A stretch of 64,000 nt of DNA from Exiguobacterium algae. GTDB taxonomy: Bacteria; Bacillota; Bacilli; Exiguobacteriales; Exiguobacteriaceae. The stretch covers positions 124,001-188,000 of the forward strand of contig NZ_JACSKZ010000003.1 of the NCBI RefSeq assembly GCF_018617875.1, read 5' to 3'. How positions within the stretch are numbered: position 1 is the stretch's first letter; the number at the start of each line of letters is the position of its first letter. The translations under genes and the position numbers were made by a program. The notes below the pieces were generated by a model. That model saw only the letters and a program-made list of their open reading frames with translations. It made no database searches and had not been told where the DNA came from. Below are positions 1-8,556 of this stretch, piece after piece.

Positions 1-1
1 G

Positions 2-43
2 TATGAGTTCTTCGCACGATTCCGTAAGAAAAAACAAGCTTAA
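2..43 (+). CDS. 3' end of an upstream gene (partial)
   Basis: An open frame enters from the left edge and ends at a TAA at 41-43, encoding a basic tail (YEFFARFRKKKQA). A strong hairpin follows at once, which supports a genuine gene end. Too little remains to identify the product; an aromatic patch followed by a lysine-rich end is common at the cytoplasmic tail of membrane proteins, but that is only a guess. Confidence 0.5.
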   Translation, partial: YEFFARFRKKKQA

Positions 44-45
44 AT

Positions 46-82
46 AAAAGAGAGTTGACCGATGAATGGTCAACTCTCTTTT
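46..82. terminator. Bidirectional intrinsic terminator
   Basis: A 15-bp perfect stem (left arm 46-60, right arm 68-82) with a 7-nt loop is flanked by A and T runs. It serves the rightward gene ending at 43 and the leftward DUF1963 gene ending at 87. Confidence 0.85.
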
Positions 83-86
83 GCGT

Positions 87-824
87 TCAATAACATTGCA
101 TGATGATTTCTGTCTCTTCAAATCGTTTGTTAAGGAGTGCATCTGTCGGAATAAGAAAATAAAGGATTCCAGCGTCCCCGAACATGACGTCTAATTCTTC
201 AGAAGTGTCCATTTGGAACAGGAGAAACGGATTTTCAAAGCGTTCTCCATATGTATATTGTGCTTCTTCAAAAACATCACCTTGTACTTCGTTCGGATGG
301 CCGCCGATTGCATGAAGTTCCCCATAATTAAACAACTCTTCAAATGATTCGTACACTTCTTCATCCATGAGTTCATACAAATCATATCCATTCTCCGCGT
401 AACCTTCTTCAAATGTAACAGCACGTTCATTCAATGCTTCCCCAACTCGAACTCGTTCAAGTTGTGTTTCTTCCGTATACAGAACTCGCCAAAAATGACG
501 TTCGTCCACACCGCCCCAAGGTTGTTCCTCTAAATCATAGAAGAAGGAGAGCAAACCTTCTTTTGGGAGTTCTCCTACGGATTCACATTCAGCAAAATCA
601 CTCAGCCGAAACTGGGCAAGAAGCGTCAGGTGATCGCCTGGATGATTCTCTGCGTTTGGTAAATCCGGATATCCACCGAATTTTGAATGACCGATTGGTA
701 CCTCTTCCCTCGTTGTCCGTGGCACGAGATTCAAATTAACTCGCTTCGTGAACGCATTTAAAATGTCTTCCCCGTTCTTTAGTCCGCGTTGTTGAATAAA
801 CCGTTCAATCGTTTTTAGTTCCAT
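87..824 (-). CDS. DUF1963 (YwqG-like) protein
   Basis: A 245-residue soluble protein resembling the YwqG/DUF1963 family, whose biochemical role is not established. Visible family features are the GHSKFGGYPDLP segment near residue 45, the LTLLAQFRLSDF strand, the GLLSFFYDLEEQPWG block and an HAIGGHPNEVQGD segment, with a C-terminal region ending in LFQMDTSEE...GDAGILYFLI typical of the fold. The start was moved to the ATG at 824 because a GGGGTG Shine-Dalgarno lies just upstream; the longer frame to 869 has no ribosome site. The gene is monocistronic and faces the terminator at 46-82. Family assignment is fairly sure; function is unknown. Confidence 0.8.
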   Translation of the reverse strand: MELKTIERFIQQRGLKNGEDILNAFTKRVNLNLVPRTTREEVPIGHSKFGGYPDLPNAENHPGDHLTLLAQFRLSDFAECESVGELPKEGLLSFFYDLEEQPWGGVDERHFWRVLYTEETQLERVRVGEALNERAVTFEEGYAENGYDLYELMDEEVYESFEELFNYGELHAIGGHPNEVQGDVFEEAQYTYGERFENPFLLFQMDTSEELDVMFGDAGILYFLIPTDALLNKRFEETEIIMQCY

Positions 825-974
825 CTCGACACCCCGTTTGTTTATGATGAATGTAGTGTAGCATACCAAACGTATGTACCCCTTTTCTTTTTTGTTCTAC
901 CTTTATCTTGACCATCATTGGAGAATCTGAGAAAATTCATACGTTTTGAAAGATGTGAAAGGATGTCTTGTAAC

Positions 975-1328
975 ATGAAATTATTGAAATGGGTGATCGG
1001 GCTTTCCCTTTTATTTGGCCTCAGCACGTTCGGAAACTGGATCGTGCACACATTCTCCTGGAAAGTACCCGGCAGTGTCATCGGAATGGTCTCCCTTCTC
1101 GTCCTCTTGATGACAAAAGTGATTCGTGTCGAGTGGATTGAAGACAGTGCTGGCTTTCTGACGAAACACCTCGCTTTCTTTTTCATCCCTATCGCTGTCG
1201 GCTTGATGGCATATGGGACTTTATTGAAAGTAGCAGGCGTTCCGCTACTGATCACATTGCTCGTTAGTTTGACGGTCGGCCTCCTCGTGACGGCCCTCGT
1301 CTCCGGAAAGGAAGGGGAAGCCTCATGA
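975..1328 (+). CDS. CidA/LrgA family holin-like membrane protein
   Basis: A 117-residue, very hydrophobic protein with about four membrane segments and the LrgA/CidA signature (PGSVIGMVSLLVLL near residue 35, with conserved Pro-Gly-Ser, and a late FFIPIAVGLM segment). The family forms holin-like pores that modulate murein hydrolase release and programmed lysis, or in some Bacillus pairs export pyruvate (known for the family). The ATG at 975 is chosen because an AAAGGATG element precedes it and the upstream residues are not hydrophobic. The frame overlaps the next gene by 4 nt (ATGA), so the two are translationally coupled. CidA and LrgA cannot be told apart from sequence alone. Confidence 0.85.
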   Translation: MKLLKWVIGLSLLFGLSTFGNWIVHTFSWKVPGSVIGMVSLLVLLMTKVIRVEWIEDSAGFLTKHLAFFFIPIAVGLMAYGTLLKVAGVPLLITLLVSLTVGLLVTALVSGKEGEAS

Positions 1329-1999
1329 CGTTCTTTTGGATCGGGCTCACCGTCCTTATCTATGCATTGAGCCGTCGTTTATCTGTGAAGTGGGCATCAC
1401 CGTTTACGAATGTCGTCTTTTTAAGCACGGCGCTCTTAATCCTGATTTTACTGTTATCCGGTCAGTCATATGACACTTACGAACCGGCGAGAGATGTCAT
1501 CACGACATTACTCGGTCCGGCGACCGTCGCCCTCGGCTTGCCGTTATATCGGAATTTACCGACCTTGCTTGCACGTGCAAAACGCGCGCTAGGAGCGATT
1601 GTCCTCGGTTCGTTATCGACCATTTTCGTCGCGGTACTGTTCGGAAAATTATTTGAACTGACCAATCACGTATTGATTGCCTTATCTGTAAAGTCAGCGA
1701 CTTCGCCGATTGCACTTGAACTCGCCCGGCAGTTAGAAGGCGATGCGACGCTCGCCGCCTCGATTGCTGTCGCGTGTGGGATTCTCGGGGCCATGCTCGG
1801 ACCTGTTATCTTAACTGCGTTCCGCGTAACTGACCCATTCACACGCGGACTCGCGCTCGGCACGATCAGCCATGGAATCGGTACCGCCCAGGCGGCAACC
1901 GAACACCCTCTGTCAGGAGCAACCGGTGGTGCTGCGATGGGACTGACAGCAATCTTCACCTCATTCGTATTGCCTTTTCTTTATCCCATCCTCTTTTAA
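1325..1999 (+). CDS. LrgB/CidB family membrane protein
   Basis: A 224-residue polytopic protein, the usual size for LrgB. It carries the family hallmarks: GPATVALGLPLY near residue 63, LSVKSATSPIALE near 125 and GISHGIGTAQA near 185, the last being the strongest family signature. It is the partner of the preceding holin-like gene and starts within that gene's stop codon (ATGA overlap). LrgB partners are required for holin/antiholin or pyruvate transport activity in characterised pairs. No LytS/LytT-type regulator is in this window, so control of the operon is not visible. Confidence 0.9.
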   Translation: MTFFWIGLTVLIYALSRRLSVKWASPFTNVVFLSTALLILILLLSGQSYDTYEPARDVITTLLGPATVALGLPLYRNLPTLLARAKRALGAIVLGSLSTIFVAVLFGKLFELTNHVLIALSVKSATSPIALELARQLEGDATLAASIAVACGILGAMLGPVILTAFRVTDPFTRGLALGTISHGIGTAQAATEHPLSGATGGAAMGLTAIFTSFVLPFLYPILF

Positions 2000-2002
2000 A
2001 TC

Positions 2003-2047
2003 GTCGTTTCACACAGTTCTAGCGAATTGTGCGGAGCGACTTTTTTG
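2003..2047 (+). terminator. Intrinsic terminator after lrgB
   Basis: An imperfect 16-bp stem with several G-U pairs, arms 2003-2018 and about 2025-2040, is followed by a run of seven T. It lies a few bases after the lrgB stop codon. Confidence 0.65.
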
Positions 2048-2110
2048 TTTCGCTTCCCGACGCGCGTGATAAACTAAAGTGGATGAAACTTTTTCGAGGA
2101 GGATACCTGC

Positions 2111-3349
2111 ATGCAAGAGAAATTGATTCAACGCTTGATGACATACGCAAAAATAGACACACAATCCGATTTCACGAGTGAAACAACCCCTTCAACCGCA
2201 AAACAGTGGGATTTGATTCGTCACTTGGAAAAGGAACTGAAGGAACTTGGACTGACAGACGTCGAGACGGACGAATACGGCTATCTATTCGCTACACTTC
2301 CAAGTAACGTCGATCATGATGTACCGACGATCGGCTTCCTCGCCCATGTCGATACGGCGACCGATTTCACAGGAACGAATGTCTCACCTCAACTCGTTGA
2401 GCATTATGAAGGTGGCGACATCGTCTTGAACGAGGCACTCGGTGTCGTTCTGTCTCCGAAGGATTTTCCTGAGCTAGACGGATACGTCGGTCACACGCTC
2501 ATGACAACGGACGGGACGACACTCCTCGGTGCGGACGATAAGGCTGGAATCGCTGAAATCGTCACAGCCGTCGAATACTTATTGTCCCACCCTGAGATTC
2601 CACACGGACCGGTTCGCATCGCCTTTACACCGGACGAAGAAATCGGACGAGGTCCGCATAAATTCGACGTCGCACGCTTCAACGCCGACTTCGCCTATAC
2701 AATGGATGGCGGTCCTCTTGGAGAATTGCAGTATGAAAGCTTCAACGCGGCTGGTGCAACCGTCACGTTCCACGGCACGAACGTGCATCCGGGTAGCGCC
2801 AAAAACAAGATGGTCAACTCGATGAAGCTCGCAATGGCATTCCAAAATCGCCTGCCTGCCGACGAAACACCGGAGCGGACGAGTGACTACGAAGGATTCT
2901 TCCATTTGAACGGATTCTCAGGAGATGTGGAGAAGACGACGCTTCAATACATCATCCGCGATCATGATAAAGAGAAGTTCGAAGCGCGCAAAGCGTTGAT
3001 GGAGAAACTCGTTCTCGAATGGAAGCAAAAGTACGGGGAAGAGCGGATTGAGCTGAAGATGGAAGACCAGTACTACAACATGGCGGAAAAAATCGAACCG
3101 GTCAAACATATCGTCGATACGGTAGCTGACGTCATGCGCGGCCTCGACATCGAGCCGAAAATTGAACCGATCCGTGGCGGGACAGACGGATCGCAGTTGT
3201 CTTACATGGGACTCCCGACACCAAACATCTTCACTGGTGGTGAGAACTATCACGGGAAGTTCGAGTATATCTCTGTAAACAATATGGAAAAAGCAACGAC
3301 GGTCATCATCGAGACACTTCGCACATTTGCAGAACGTGCCCGAGCATAA
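2111..3349 (+). CDS. pepT: Peptidase T (tripeptide aminopeptidase)
   Basis: A 412-residue cytoplasmic M20B metallopeptidase that removes N-terminal residues from tripeptides during peptide use. The di-zinc site is visible: HVDTATDF (His near residue 78), LGADDKAG near 140 (bridging Asp), DEEIGRG near 175 (catalytic and metal Glu), and a late [13 protein letters not shown] segment with the last metal His. [12 protein letters not shown] near 358 is also characteristic. The length matches PepT of Bacillus and enterics. A GAGGAGGA Shine-Dalgarno supports the start at 2111. It stands alone between two terminators. Confidence 0.95.
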   Translation: MQEKLIQRLMTYAKIDTQSDFTSETTPSTAKQWDLIRHLEKELKELGLTDVETDEYGYLFATLPSNVDHDVPTIGFLAHVDTATDFTGTNVSPQLVEHYEGGDIVLNEALGVVLSPKDFPELDGYVGHTLMTTDGTTLLGADDKAGIAEIVTAVEYLLSHPEIPHGPVRIAFTPDEEIGRGPHKFDVARFNADFAYTMDGGPLGELQYESFNAAGATVTFHGTNVHPGSAKNKMVNSMKLAMAFQNRLPADETPERTSDYEGFFHLNGFSGDVEKTTLQYIIRDHDKEKFEARKALMEKLVLEWKQKYGEERIELKMEDQYYNMAEKIEPVKHIVDTVADVMRGLDIEPKIEPIRGGTDGSQLSYMGLPTPNIFTGGENYHGKFEYISVNNMEKATTVIIETLRTFAERARA

Positions 3350-3355
3350 CAAATG

Positions 3356-3405
3356 CGCCTCCAACGATTCTCTTCTACACTAGAGACATTGGAGGCGATT
3401 TTTTT
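3356..3405 (+). terminator. Hairpin ending pepT that contains the next gene's Shine-Dalgarno
   Basis: Arms CGCCTCCAA (3356-3364) and TTGGAGGCG (3389-3397) are perfectly complementary and followed by seven T. The right arm holds the GGAGG that serves the ATG at 3406, so the same element can terminate pepT transcripts and mask the ribosome site of the osmC-like gene on any read-through RNA. Confidence 0.75.
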
Positions 3406-3852
3406 ATGAAGCATTCTTTTCAAATGAACCTCGGGTGGGACGGTGGACGAAACGACGTCGGCACCCTTGAGGCCGAGCGGTTAAAGACTCAAATTTCAAT
3501 TCCTCCGGAAATGGACGGTCCCGGCATTGGGACAAACCCGGATGAGATGCTCCTTGGCGCTGCGGCGACGTGCTACATCATCACGTTGGCCGCTATGCTC
3601 GGACGAAGCGAGCTCACACACCGCGGAATCTCAATTGACGCGGAAGGGATTGTCGACGTGACGAACGGGGTTTTCACATATGAAATGATTCGTTACAACA
3701 CAACCATCCATGTTTCCTCGATGATGTCGGATCGCGAAGTCACACTCGTCGAACGCATCGCAAAGAAAGCGAAAGACAGTTGTATGATTTCGCGTGCATT
3801 AGAAGGAAATGTAGCGTTTGATCTCCAAACAACCATCGTTAAAATCGATTAA
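3406..3852 (+). CDS. OsmC-family peroxiredoxin-like protein
   Basis: A 148-residue protein of the OsmC/Ohr superfamily, thiol peroxidases that reduce organic hydroperoxides. Two conserved cysteines are present: one in AAATCYIITLAAML near residue 59 and one in KDSCMISRALEGN near 128. The segment GPGIGTNPDEMLLGAAATC is typical of the small SACOL1771-like branch. The start is set by GGAGG inside the upstream hairpin, 10 nt before the ATG. A perfect terminator follows at 3851-3878. Substrate is not known; the two-Cys spacing supports a redox role. Confidence 0.85.
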   Translation: MKHSFQMNLGWDGGRNDVGTLEAERLKTQISIPPEMDGPGIGTNPDEMLLGAAATCYIITLAAMLGRSELTHRGISIDAEGIVDVTNGVFTYEMIRYNTTIHVSSMMSDREVTLVERIAKKAKDSCMISRALEGNVAFDLQTTIVKID

Positions 3853-3878
3853 AAGCCATCCGTCTACGGATGGCTTTT
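3851..3878. terminator. Bidirectional terminator
   Basis: A 12-bp perfect stem, AAAAGCCATCCG with its complement around a TCTA loop, flanked by A and T runs. It sits between the convergent osmC-like gene and the gene ending at 3895. Confidence 0.85.
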
Positions 3879-3894
3879 CGTTTCAGCCCAACCC

Positions 3895-4482
3895 TCATCC
3901 TCCCTGACGGTCGATGACTTCTCCATCTGACGATAACCCTTGAACGATGGAATCTTCTCCGATGTGGAAGTAATAGCGGTACGGTCGGATGATGGTGGCT
4001 TCTGAAAACGACTCTTCCTCTGAGGATTTCGTTTCGACTTTTACAATCTCCGGATTATGAATTTCACCGAATCTCACATTGAACACGTGCCTCTCGGATC
4101 CATCGTCCTCATATTCCCTTAAATAATTGTTATAGAGGGTGAAATGATCATTTTCATGATGCTCCCATCCTTCATGCCCAATTCCGACCCATCCCTCCTC
4201 ATCATTTCCTTCAAAGTACCGAACGGACACCGCTTCGAAGTTCGCATTCAGAAAATCTTCCGGGCTCGGAGTCGTCGTATACATGACGATTGTCACGCCA
4301 TTATGACTTGTTTTGTAGATGAGTTCATTCATTTCATAGGCAAGTCCCTTGTCAAGCGCCTCTTCAAAGTCATCATACTTGCCAAATTCAAACTTTCGAA
4401 GTTCGTCCGCCCATATCGAAATCGAAAGAACAAGAGTCATTGCTGCAAGCAAGGTAACGATCCAAATTTTATTACGCTTCAT
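3895..4482 (-). CDS. Secreted or membrane-anchored protein of unknown function
   Basis: A 195-residue protein beginning with a basic N-terminus and a hydrophobic segment (residues 5-24, ending near AD), consistent with a signal peptide or a single anchor. There is no lipobox cysteine. The rest is rich in Asp, Glu, Tyr and His and appears to be a soluble extracellular domain, with tryptophans in a GWVGIGHEGWEHHE stretch. I do not recognise the family. A GAGGAG ribosome site 7 nt before the ATG supports the start. It is a single gene; the 198 bp upstream to the ABC-F gene holds both promoters but no clear operator. Confidence 0.7.
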   Translation of the reverse strand: MKRNKIWIVTLLAAMTLVLSISIWADELRKFEFGKYDDFEEALDKGLAYEMNELIYKTSHNGVTIVMYTTTPSPEDFLNANFEAVSVRYFEGNDEEGWVGIGHEGWEHHENDHFTLYNNYLREYEDDGSERHVFNVRFGEIHNPEIVKVETKSSEEESFSEATIIRPYRYYFHIGEDSIVQGLSSDGEVIDRQGG

Positions 4483-4680
4483 CGTATGCTCCTCATTATT
4501 TTACATGTTGTCCTCGTCTACTTATTTCCAGTTCATGATGTAAAACCCCTTCTTTTTCATCCCTTTCCCACCCTACTCCTCTCCCTCAAAACATCTCCTC
4601 ATTATGGGACACTGCGCATTTTTAGAAAACGTGATACAATACACGTCGTAAACTAATCAGAAAAACGAGGGATATCATAC

Positions 4681-6306
4681 ATGATTACAGTAAATAACGT
4701 CAGCCTCCAATTCGGTGGCCGCAAGTTGTTCGAAGACGTGAACATCAAGTTCACACCAGGCAACTGTTATGGATTGATCGGTGCGAACGGTGCCGGGAAA
4801 TCGACATTCTTAAAGATTTTATCAGGTGAACAAGACACGACGACAGGTGATGTCAGCATCACACCGGGTGAGCGTCTCGCCGTCCTCAAGCAGGACCACT
4901 ATGCTTATGAAGACAAAGCGGTACTCGAAACCGTCATCATGGGGCATGAGCGTCTCTACAACGTCATGAAAGAAAAAGATGCCATCTATATGAAAGAAGA
5001 TTTCTCAGATGAAGACGGAATGCGCGCAGCTGAACTCGAAGGCGAATTCGCCGAGTTGAACGGTTGGGAAGCAGAGTCGGAAGCCTCGATGGTCCTTCAA
5101 GGTCTCGGGATCACTGAAGCGCTTCACCAGAAACAAATGAGCGAGCTCACAGGTGGGGAGAAAGTCAAAGTACTTCTCGCCCAGGCACTCTTCGGTAAGC
5201 CGGACATCCTGCTCTTGGACGAGCCGACCAACGGACTCGATCTTAAAGCGATCCAATGGTTGGAAGAGTTCTTGATTAACTTTGAAAACACGGTCATCGT
5301 CGTTTCCCACGACCGTCACTTCTTGAACAAAGTCTGTACGCACATGGCAGACCTCGACTTCGGTAAAATCCAGCTTTATGTCGGGAACTACGACTTCTGG
5401 TACGAGTCAAGCCAGCTTGCGACACGTATGGCAGCTGACCAGAACAAGAAAAAAGAAGAGAAGATCAAAGAGCTTCAAAACTTCATCGCCCGCTTCAGCT
5501 CGAACGCATCGAAAGCGCGTCAAGCGACGTCACGTAAGAAGTTGCTCGATAAGATCACGCTTGACGACATTCGTCCGTCATCACGTCGTTATCCGTTTGT
5601 CGGCTTCACAATGGAACGCGAAATCGGAAACGATGTTCTCTATGTCGACAACGTTTCGAAGACGATTGATGGCGTAAAAGTGCTCGACAACGTCACGTTC
5701 TCACTCAACAAGACGGACAAAGTCGCATTCGTCGGTCGTTCTGACGTTGCAATCACGACACTATTCAAAATTCTCATGGGTGAGATGGAACCAGATACAG
5801 GTTCGGTCAAATGGGGCGTGACGACGACTCAGTCGTACTTCCCGAAAGACAACTCGGAATACTTCGAGGGCTCGGAAAAGAGCATCCTCGACTGGTTGCG
5901 CCAGTTCTCACCAGCCGATGAGTCAGACACGTTCCTTCGTGGCTTCCTTGGTCGCATGCTCTTCTCAGGTGAAGAAGTTATGAAGAAAGCGTCTGTCCTC
6001 TCTGGGGGAGAAAAAGTTCGTTGCATGCTCTCGAAGATGATGCTCTCGAATTCGAACGTGCTCGTCCTCGACGATCCGACGAACCACTTGGACCTCGAAT
6101 CAATTACGGCACTCAACAACGGTCTTGAGTCGTTCAAAGGCGTGCTTCTCTTCAGCTCACATGACCATCAGCTCATCTCGACGATCGCAACGCGCATCAT
6201 CGAAGTGACACCGAACGGCATTGTGGACAAGGAAGCGACTTACGATGAGTACCTCGAAAATGAGGCGCTTCAACAACAAGTTGAATCACTTTACCAAAAC
6301 GCATAA
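4681..6306 (+). CDS. ABC-F family ATPase (YkpA/YbiT-like)
   Basis: A 541-residue soluble protein with two ABC ATPase domains and no membrane segments. ABC-F proteins act on ribosomes, adjusting translation or protecting it from antibiotics. Domain 1 is complete: Walker A GANGAGKST at 34-42, signature LTGGEK, Walker B LLLDEPTN and a following SHDRHF. A charged linker of about 80 residues precedes domain 2. Domain 2 has signature LSGGEK but an altered Walker A (GRSDVAITT, 352-360: no invariant Lys) and LDDPTN with Asp at the catalytic Glu position (465). Overall resemblance is to the YkpA/YbiT branch rather than the antibiotic-resistance branch. A terminator follows. Confidence 0.85.
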   Translation: MITVNNVSLQFGGRKLFEDVNIKFTPGNCYGLIGANGAGKSTFLKILSGEQDTTTGDVSITPGERLAVLKQDHYAYEDKAVLETVIMGHERLYNVMKEKDAIYMKEDFSDEDGMRAAELEGEFAELNGWEAESEASMVLQGLGITEALHQKQMSELTGGEKVKVLLAQALFGKPDILLLDEPTNGLDLKAIQWLEEFLINFENTVIVVSHDRHFLNKVCTHMADLDFGKIQLYVGNYDFWYESSQLATRMAADQNKKKEEKIKELQNFIARFSSNASKARQATSRKKLLDKITLDDIRPSSRRYPFVGFTMEREIGNDVLYVDNVSKTIDGVKVLDNVTFSLNKTDKVAFVGRSDVAITTLFKILMGEMEPDTGSVKWGVTTTQSYFPKDNSEYFEGSEKSILDWLRQFSPADESDTFLRGFLGRMLFSGEEVMKKASVLSGGEKVRCMLSKMMLSNSNVLVLDDPTNHLDLESITALNNGLESFKGVLLFSSHDHQLISTIATRIIEVTPNGIVDKEATYDEYLENEALQQQVESLYQNA

Positions 6307-6308
6307 AT

Positions 6309-6340
6309 AAAAAATCGGCTCAACGCGAGCCGATTTTTTA
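6309..6340. terminator. Bidirectional terminator after the ABC-F gene
   Basis: A 13-bp perfect stem, AAAAAATCGGCTC with its complement around AACGC, ends in a T run. Its left arm supplies a T run for the convergent lipoprotein gene whose stop codon is at 6338. Confidence 0.85.
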
Positions 6341-7075
6341 TTGGACGTTTACTGTCTCCATCACATGTTCATGAATGTCATCACCTTTTGTGACATGGAT
6401 TTGGACATTGTACGTACCGGTCTGATCAAACGTGTACTCCCCTTTGTACATACCGGCTTCGATTTCCTCAAGTTTGACCCATTCGTGCTTGTCCGCTCCA
6501 TCTTGGAAGATTTCAAGCTGTACTTCTGCATCCGACAGCATCTCTTCCTCCACCATGACATGCGTCATGAACATCTTGGCCTGTCCTGCCGTGGCTTCTT
6601 TCGAATCCAATGTAATCTCCGACATTGTATGATGATGTTCGGATTCATCCATCGCTTCAGCTGGATTTCCAACTGTCACTTCGGTCGTCGGCATCGTATG
6701 CATTTGCCGAGCAGTTACGTGAACTTGAACGGTATAGACCCCATCTTCTTCAAACGTCGTTTCGGCTGTATACGTACCGTTTTGATCGAATGATGATTCT
6801 AGCATCTCACTATCTTCTTTCGCATCATTTTTCCATACTTCGAACTTGATTTCGTCCGCATCGTCCACCGCTTCCCCGTCTTGCGTGACGTTCACTGTCA
6901 GTGTCACCGGCGCACCCACATCTGCCGTTTCGACCACTTGTAAGTTCGCTTCAACCGGTTCCATAGATTGATGGGCCGTCACATTCTCTGTTTCTTGCTC
7001 CGTACCACATGCTCCTAAAATGAGCATTCCAACGAGACCGATTGTTGCCCCGAATCGTGTCATTGCTTTTTTCAT
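6338..7075 (-). CDS. Lipoprotein with two YtkA-like domains
   Basis: A 245-residue exported lipoprotein. The signal peptide ends in LILGAC, a clear lipobox, so the mature protein is anchored at the outer face of the membrane through the cysteine near residue 21. Two similar beta-rich repeats follow, each with a D(G/Q)xGTY(T/N)xQ(V/I)HV motif (residues about 40-125 and 155-245), as in YtkA-like domains; a His/Met-rich linker (HHHTMSE) lies between them and could bind copper. The start is set by AGGAGG 7 nt upstream of the ATG at 7075; an ATG at 7078 is also possible. The frame extending to 7198 is not supported. Ligand unknown. Confidence 0.8.
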   Translation of the reverse strand: MKKAMTRFGATIGLVGMLILGACGTEQETENVTAHQSMEPVEANLQVVETADVGAPVTLTVNVTQDGEAVDDADEIKFEVWKNDAKEDSEMLESSFDQNGTYTAETTFEEDGVYTVQVHVTARQMHTMPTTEVTVGNPAEAMDESEHHHTMSEITLDSKEATAGQAKMFMTHVMVEEEMLSDAEVQLEIFQDGADKHEWVKLEEIEAGMYKGEYTFDQTGTYNVQIHVTKGDDIHEHVMETVNVQ

Positions 7076-7329
7076 CATCGTTCCTCCTAATAAATCGCTT
7101 ACATCCTTCACACATTTTTCATGATACCACCCTTCCACTGAAAGTGTGTGAGCATTCTGTGAGTAATAGCACGTCGCGTTCTCACAAATTTCACACATAT
7201 CCTCTGAAGGAGTAACGTGACGCTTCTTTCAGTCAATGAACGTTCCATAACGAAAATCGGGTATATAAAAACTACAAGGAACGACATGGTCACAGCAGGT
7301 CTAAGCTTCATGATGGGAGGCGAAATAAC

Positions 7330-8514
7330 ATGACAAGCAGGGTTGTTCGCGTGTTCATGGCTTTGTTGATTTTACTCGGAACGTTCGTTGTCGCACCGAG
7401 ATCTGTCGCTGCAGCTTCTTCCACATTCATCACCAGTGTCAATACGACAAGCAAAATAGTGGCTCTTACATTTGATGACGGAGCGGACGGGGCAAACACG
7501 AACAAAATCTTGGACATTCTCACAAAATATAACGTAAAAGCCACGTTCTTTTTGACAGGATCAGGCGCAAATCATCATCCGCAGTACATTAAAAACATTG
7601 CTGCAAAAGGTCATCAGTTAGGGAACCATTCCTACAGTCACCCTTATTTCACTCAGTTGAGCACAACACAAATGAAGTCCGAACTCGACCGCACTGAGTC
7701 TTTAATCAAGTCCCTCACCGGAAAAACAACCAAACCGATATTTAGAGCCCCATATGGCGCAGTAAACAATACCGTCTTGAGCGGTGTCGGCGCGGCAGGA
7801 TACAGCTACACCATCCAATGGAACATTGATACGGTCGATTGGAAAGGCGTCTCGGCAAGTCAAATCAACACGAAAGTTCAATCGAATATCAAACCCGGGT
7901 CAATCGTGTTGATGCATACGGGGGCTGGTGCACCCGGAACCCCGCTCGCTCTACCGACGATGATTTCACAACTCAAAGCAAAAGGGTATCAATTCGTGAC
8001 GATTTCCCAACTTCTCGCGTATCAATCGAATTCCACCGCAAAAACGTATACGGTCAAATCGGGAGATACGCTTTACGGCATTGCCCGGACGTACGGCGTG
8101 AGCGTTTCAGCCCTCGCTTCTGCGAACAACATCACGAACACGAACTTGATTTATGTCGGACAAGTGCTCGTTATCCCCGGAACGACAACACCTCCAGCCT
8201 CCACGACTACCTACACTGTCAAATCAGGGGATACGCTCTATAAGATTGCGGCATCGTATAATACGACCGTCTCGAAAATCGCTTCCGCAAACAACATCAC
8301 CAATGTCAATTTGATTTATGTAGGACAAGTTCTCACCATCCCCGGAACGACAACACCTCCAGCCTCCACGACTACCTACACTGTCAAATCAGGGGATACG
8401 CTCTATAAGATTGCGGCATCGTATAATACGACCGTCTCGAAAATCGCTTCCGCAAACAACATCACCAATGTTAATTTGATTTATGTCGGACAAACCCTCA
8501 CCATTCCACGCTAA
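7330..8514 (+). CDS. Secreted polysaccharide deacetylase with three LysM repeats
   Basis: A 394-residue exported enzyme. Residues 1-29 form a signal peptide. The NodB (CE4) domain spans about 35-230 and has all motifs: TFDDG (metal and base Asp), NHSYSHP (metal His pair), [14 protein letters not shown] and VLMHTG. Such enzymes remove acetyl groups from peptidoglycan or chitin-type glycans. Three LysM modules follow (each [10 protein letters not shown]...IPG, about 44 residues), separated by Thr/Pro linkers, and tether the enzyme to the wall. Modules 2 and 3 derive from a recent duplication (see the repeat entry). Peptidoglycan is the likely target, but peptidoglycan and chitin cannot be separated here. 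An AGGCG ribosome site lies 8 nt upstream. Confidence 0.9.
   Translation: MTSRVVRVFMALLILLGTFVVAPRSVAAASSTFITSVNTTSKIVALTFDDGADGANTNKILDILTKYNVKATFFLTGSGANHHPQYIKNIAAKGHQLGNHSYSHPYFTQLSTTQMKSELDRTESLIKSLTGKTTKPIFRAPYGAVNNTVLSGVGAAGYSYTIQWNIDTVDWKGVSASQINTKVQSNIKPGSIVLMHTGAGAPGTPLALPTMISQLKAKGYQFVTISQLLAYQSNSTAKTYTVKSGDTLYGIARTYGVSVSALASANNITNTNLIYVGQVLVIPGTTTPPASTTTYTVKSGDTLYKIAASYNTTVSKIASANNITNVNLIYVGQVLTIPGTTTPPASTTTYTVKSGDTLYKIAASYNTTVSKIASANNITNVNLIYVGQTLTIPR
8173..8471 (+). repeat. Perfect 134-bp tandem repeat in the LysM region
   Basis: Bases 8173-8306 are identical to 8338-8471, with a period of 165 bp (55 codons: one LysM module plus linker). Differences begin only at 8307 versus 8472. 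The near-zero divergence shows a very recent duplication or gene conversion within the coding region. Confidence 0.95.
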
Positions 8515-8516
8515 AC

Positions 8517-8550
8517 AAAAAAGATGATGCGGCAGACGCATCATCTTTTT
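8517..8550. terminator. Bidirectional terminator between deacetylase and aceA
   Basis: A stem AAAAAGATGATGCG with its complement and a 5-nt loop is flanked by A and T runs. It serves the rightward deacetylase gene and the leftward isocitrate lyase gene. Confidence 0.85.
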
Positions 8551-8556
8551 CTTCCC

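Noticed and set aside
842-1255. A minus-strand frame of 137 codons opposite the holin-like gene
   Set aside because: It has no ribosome site and overlaps the better-supported CidA/LrgA gene; composition is a shadow of the real frame.
8173-8471. A CRISPR-like or mobile repeat
   Set aside because: The repeat is in frame and encodes LysM modules, so it is an internal protein repeat.
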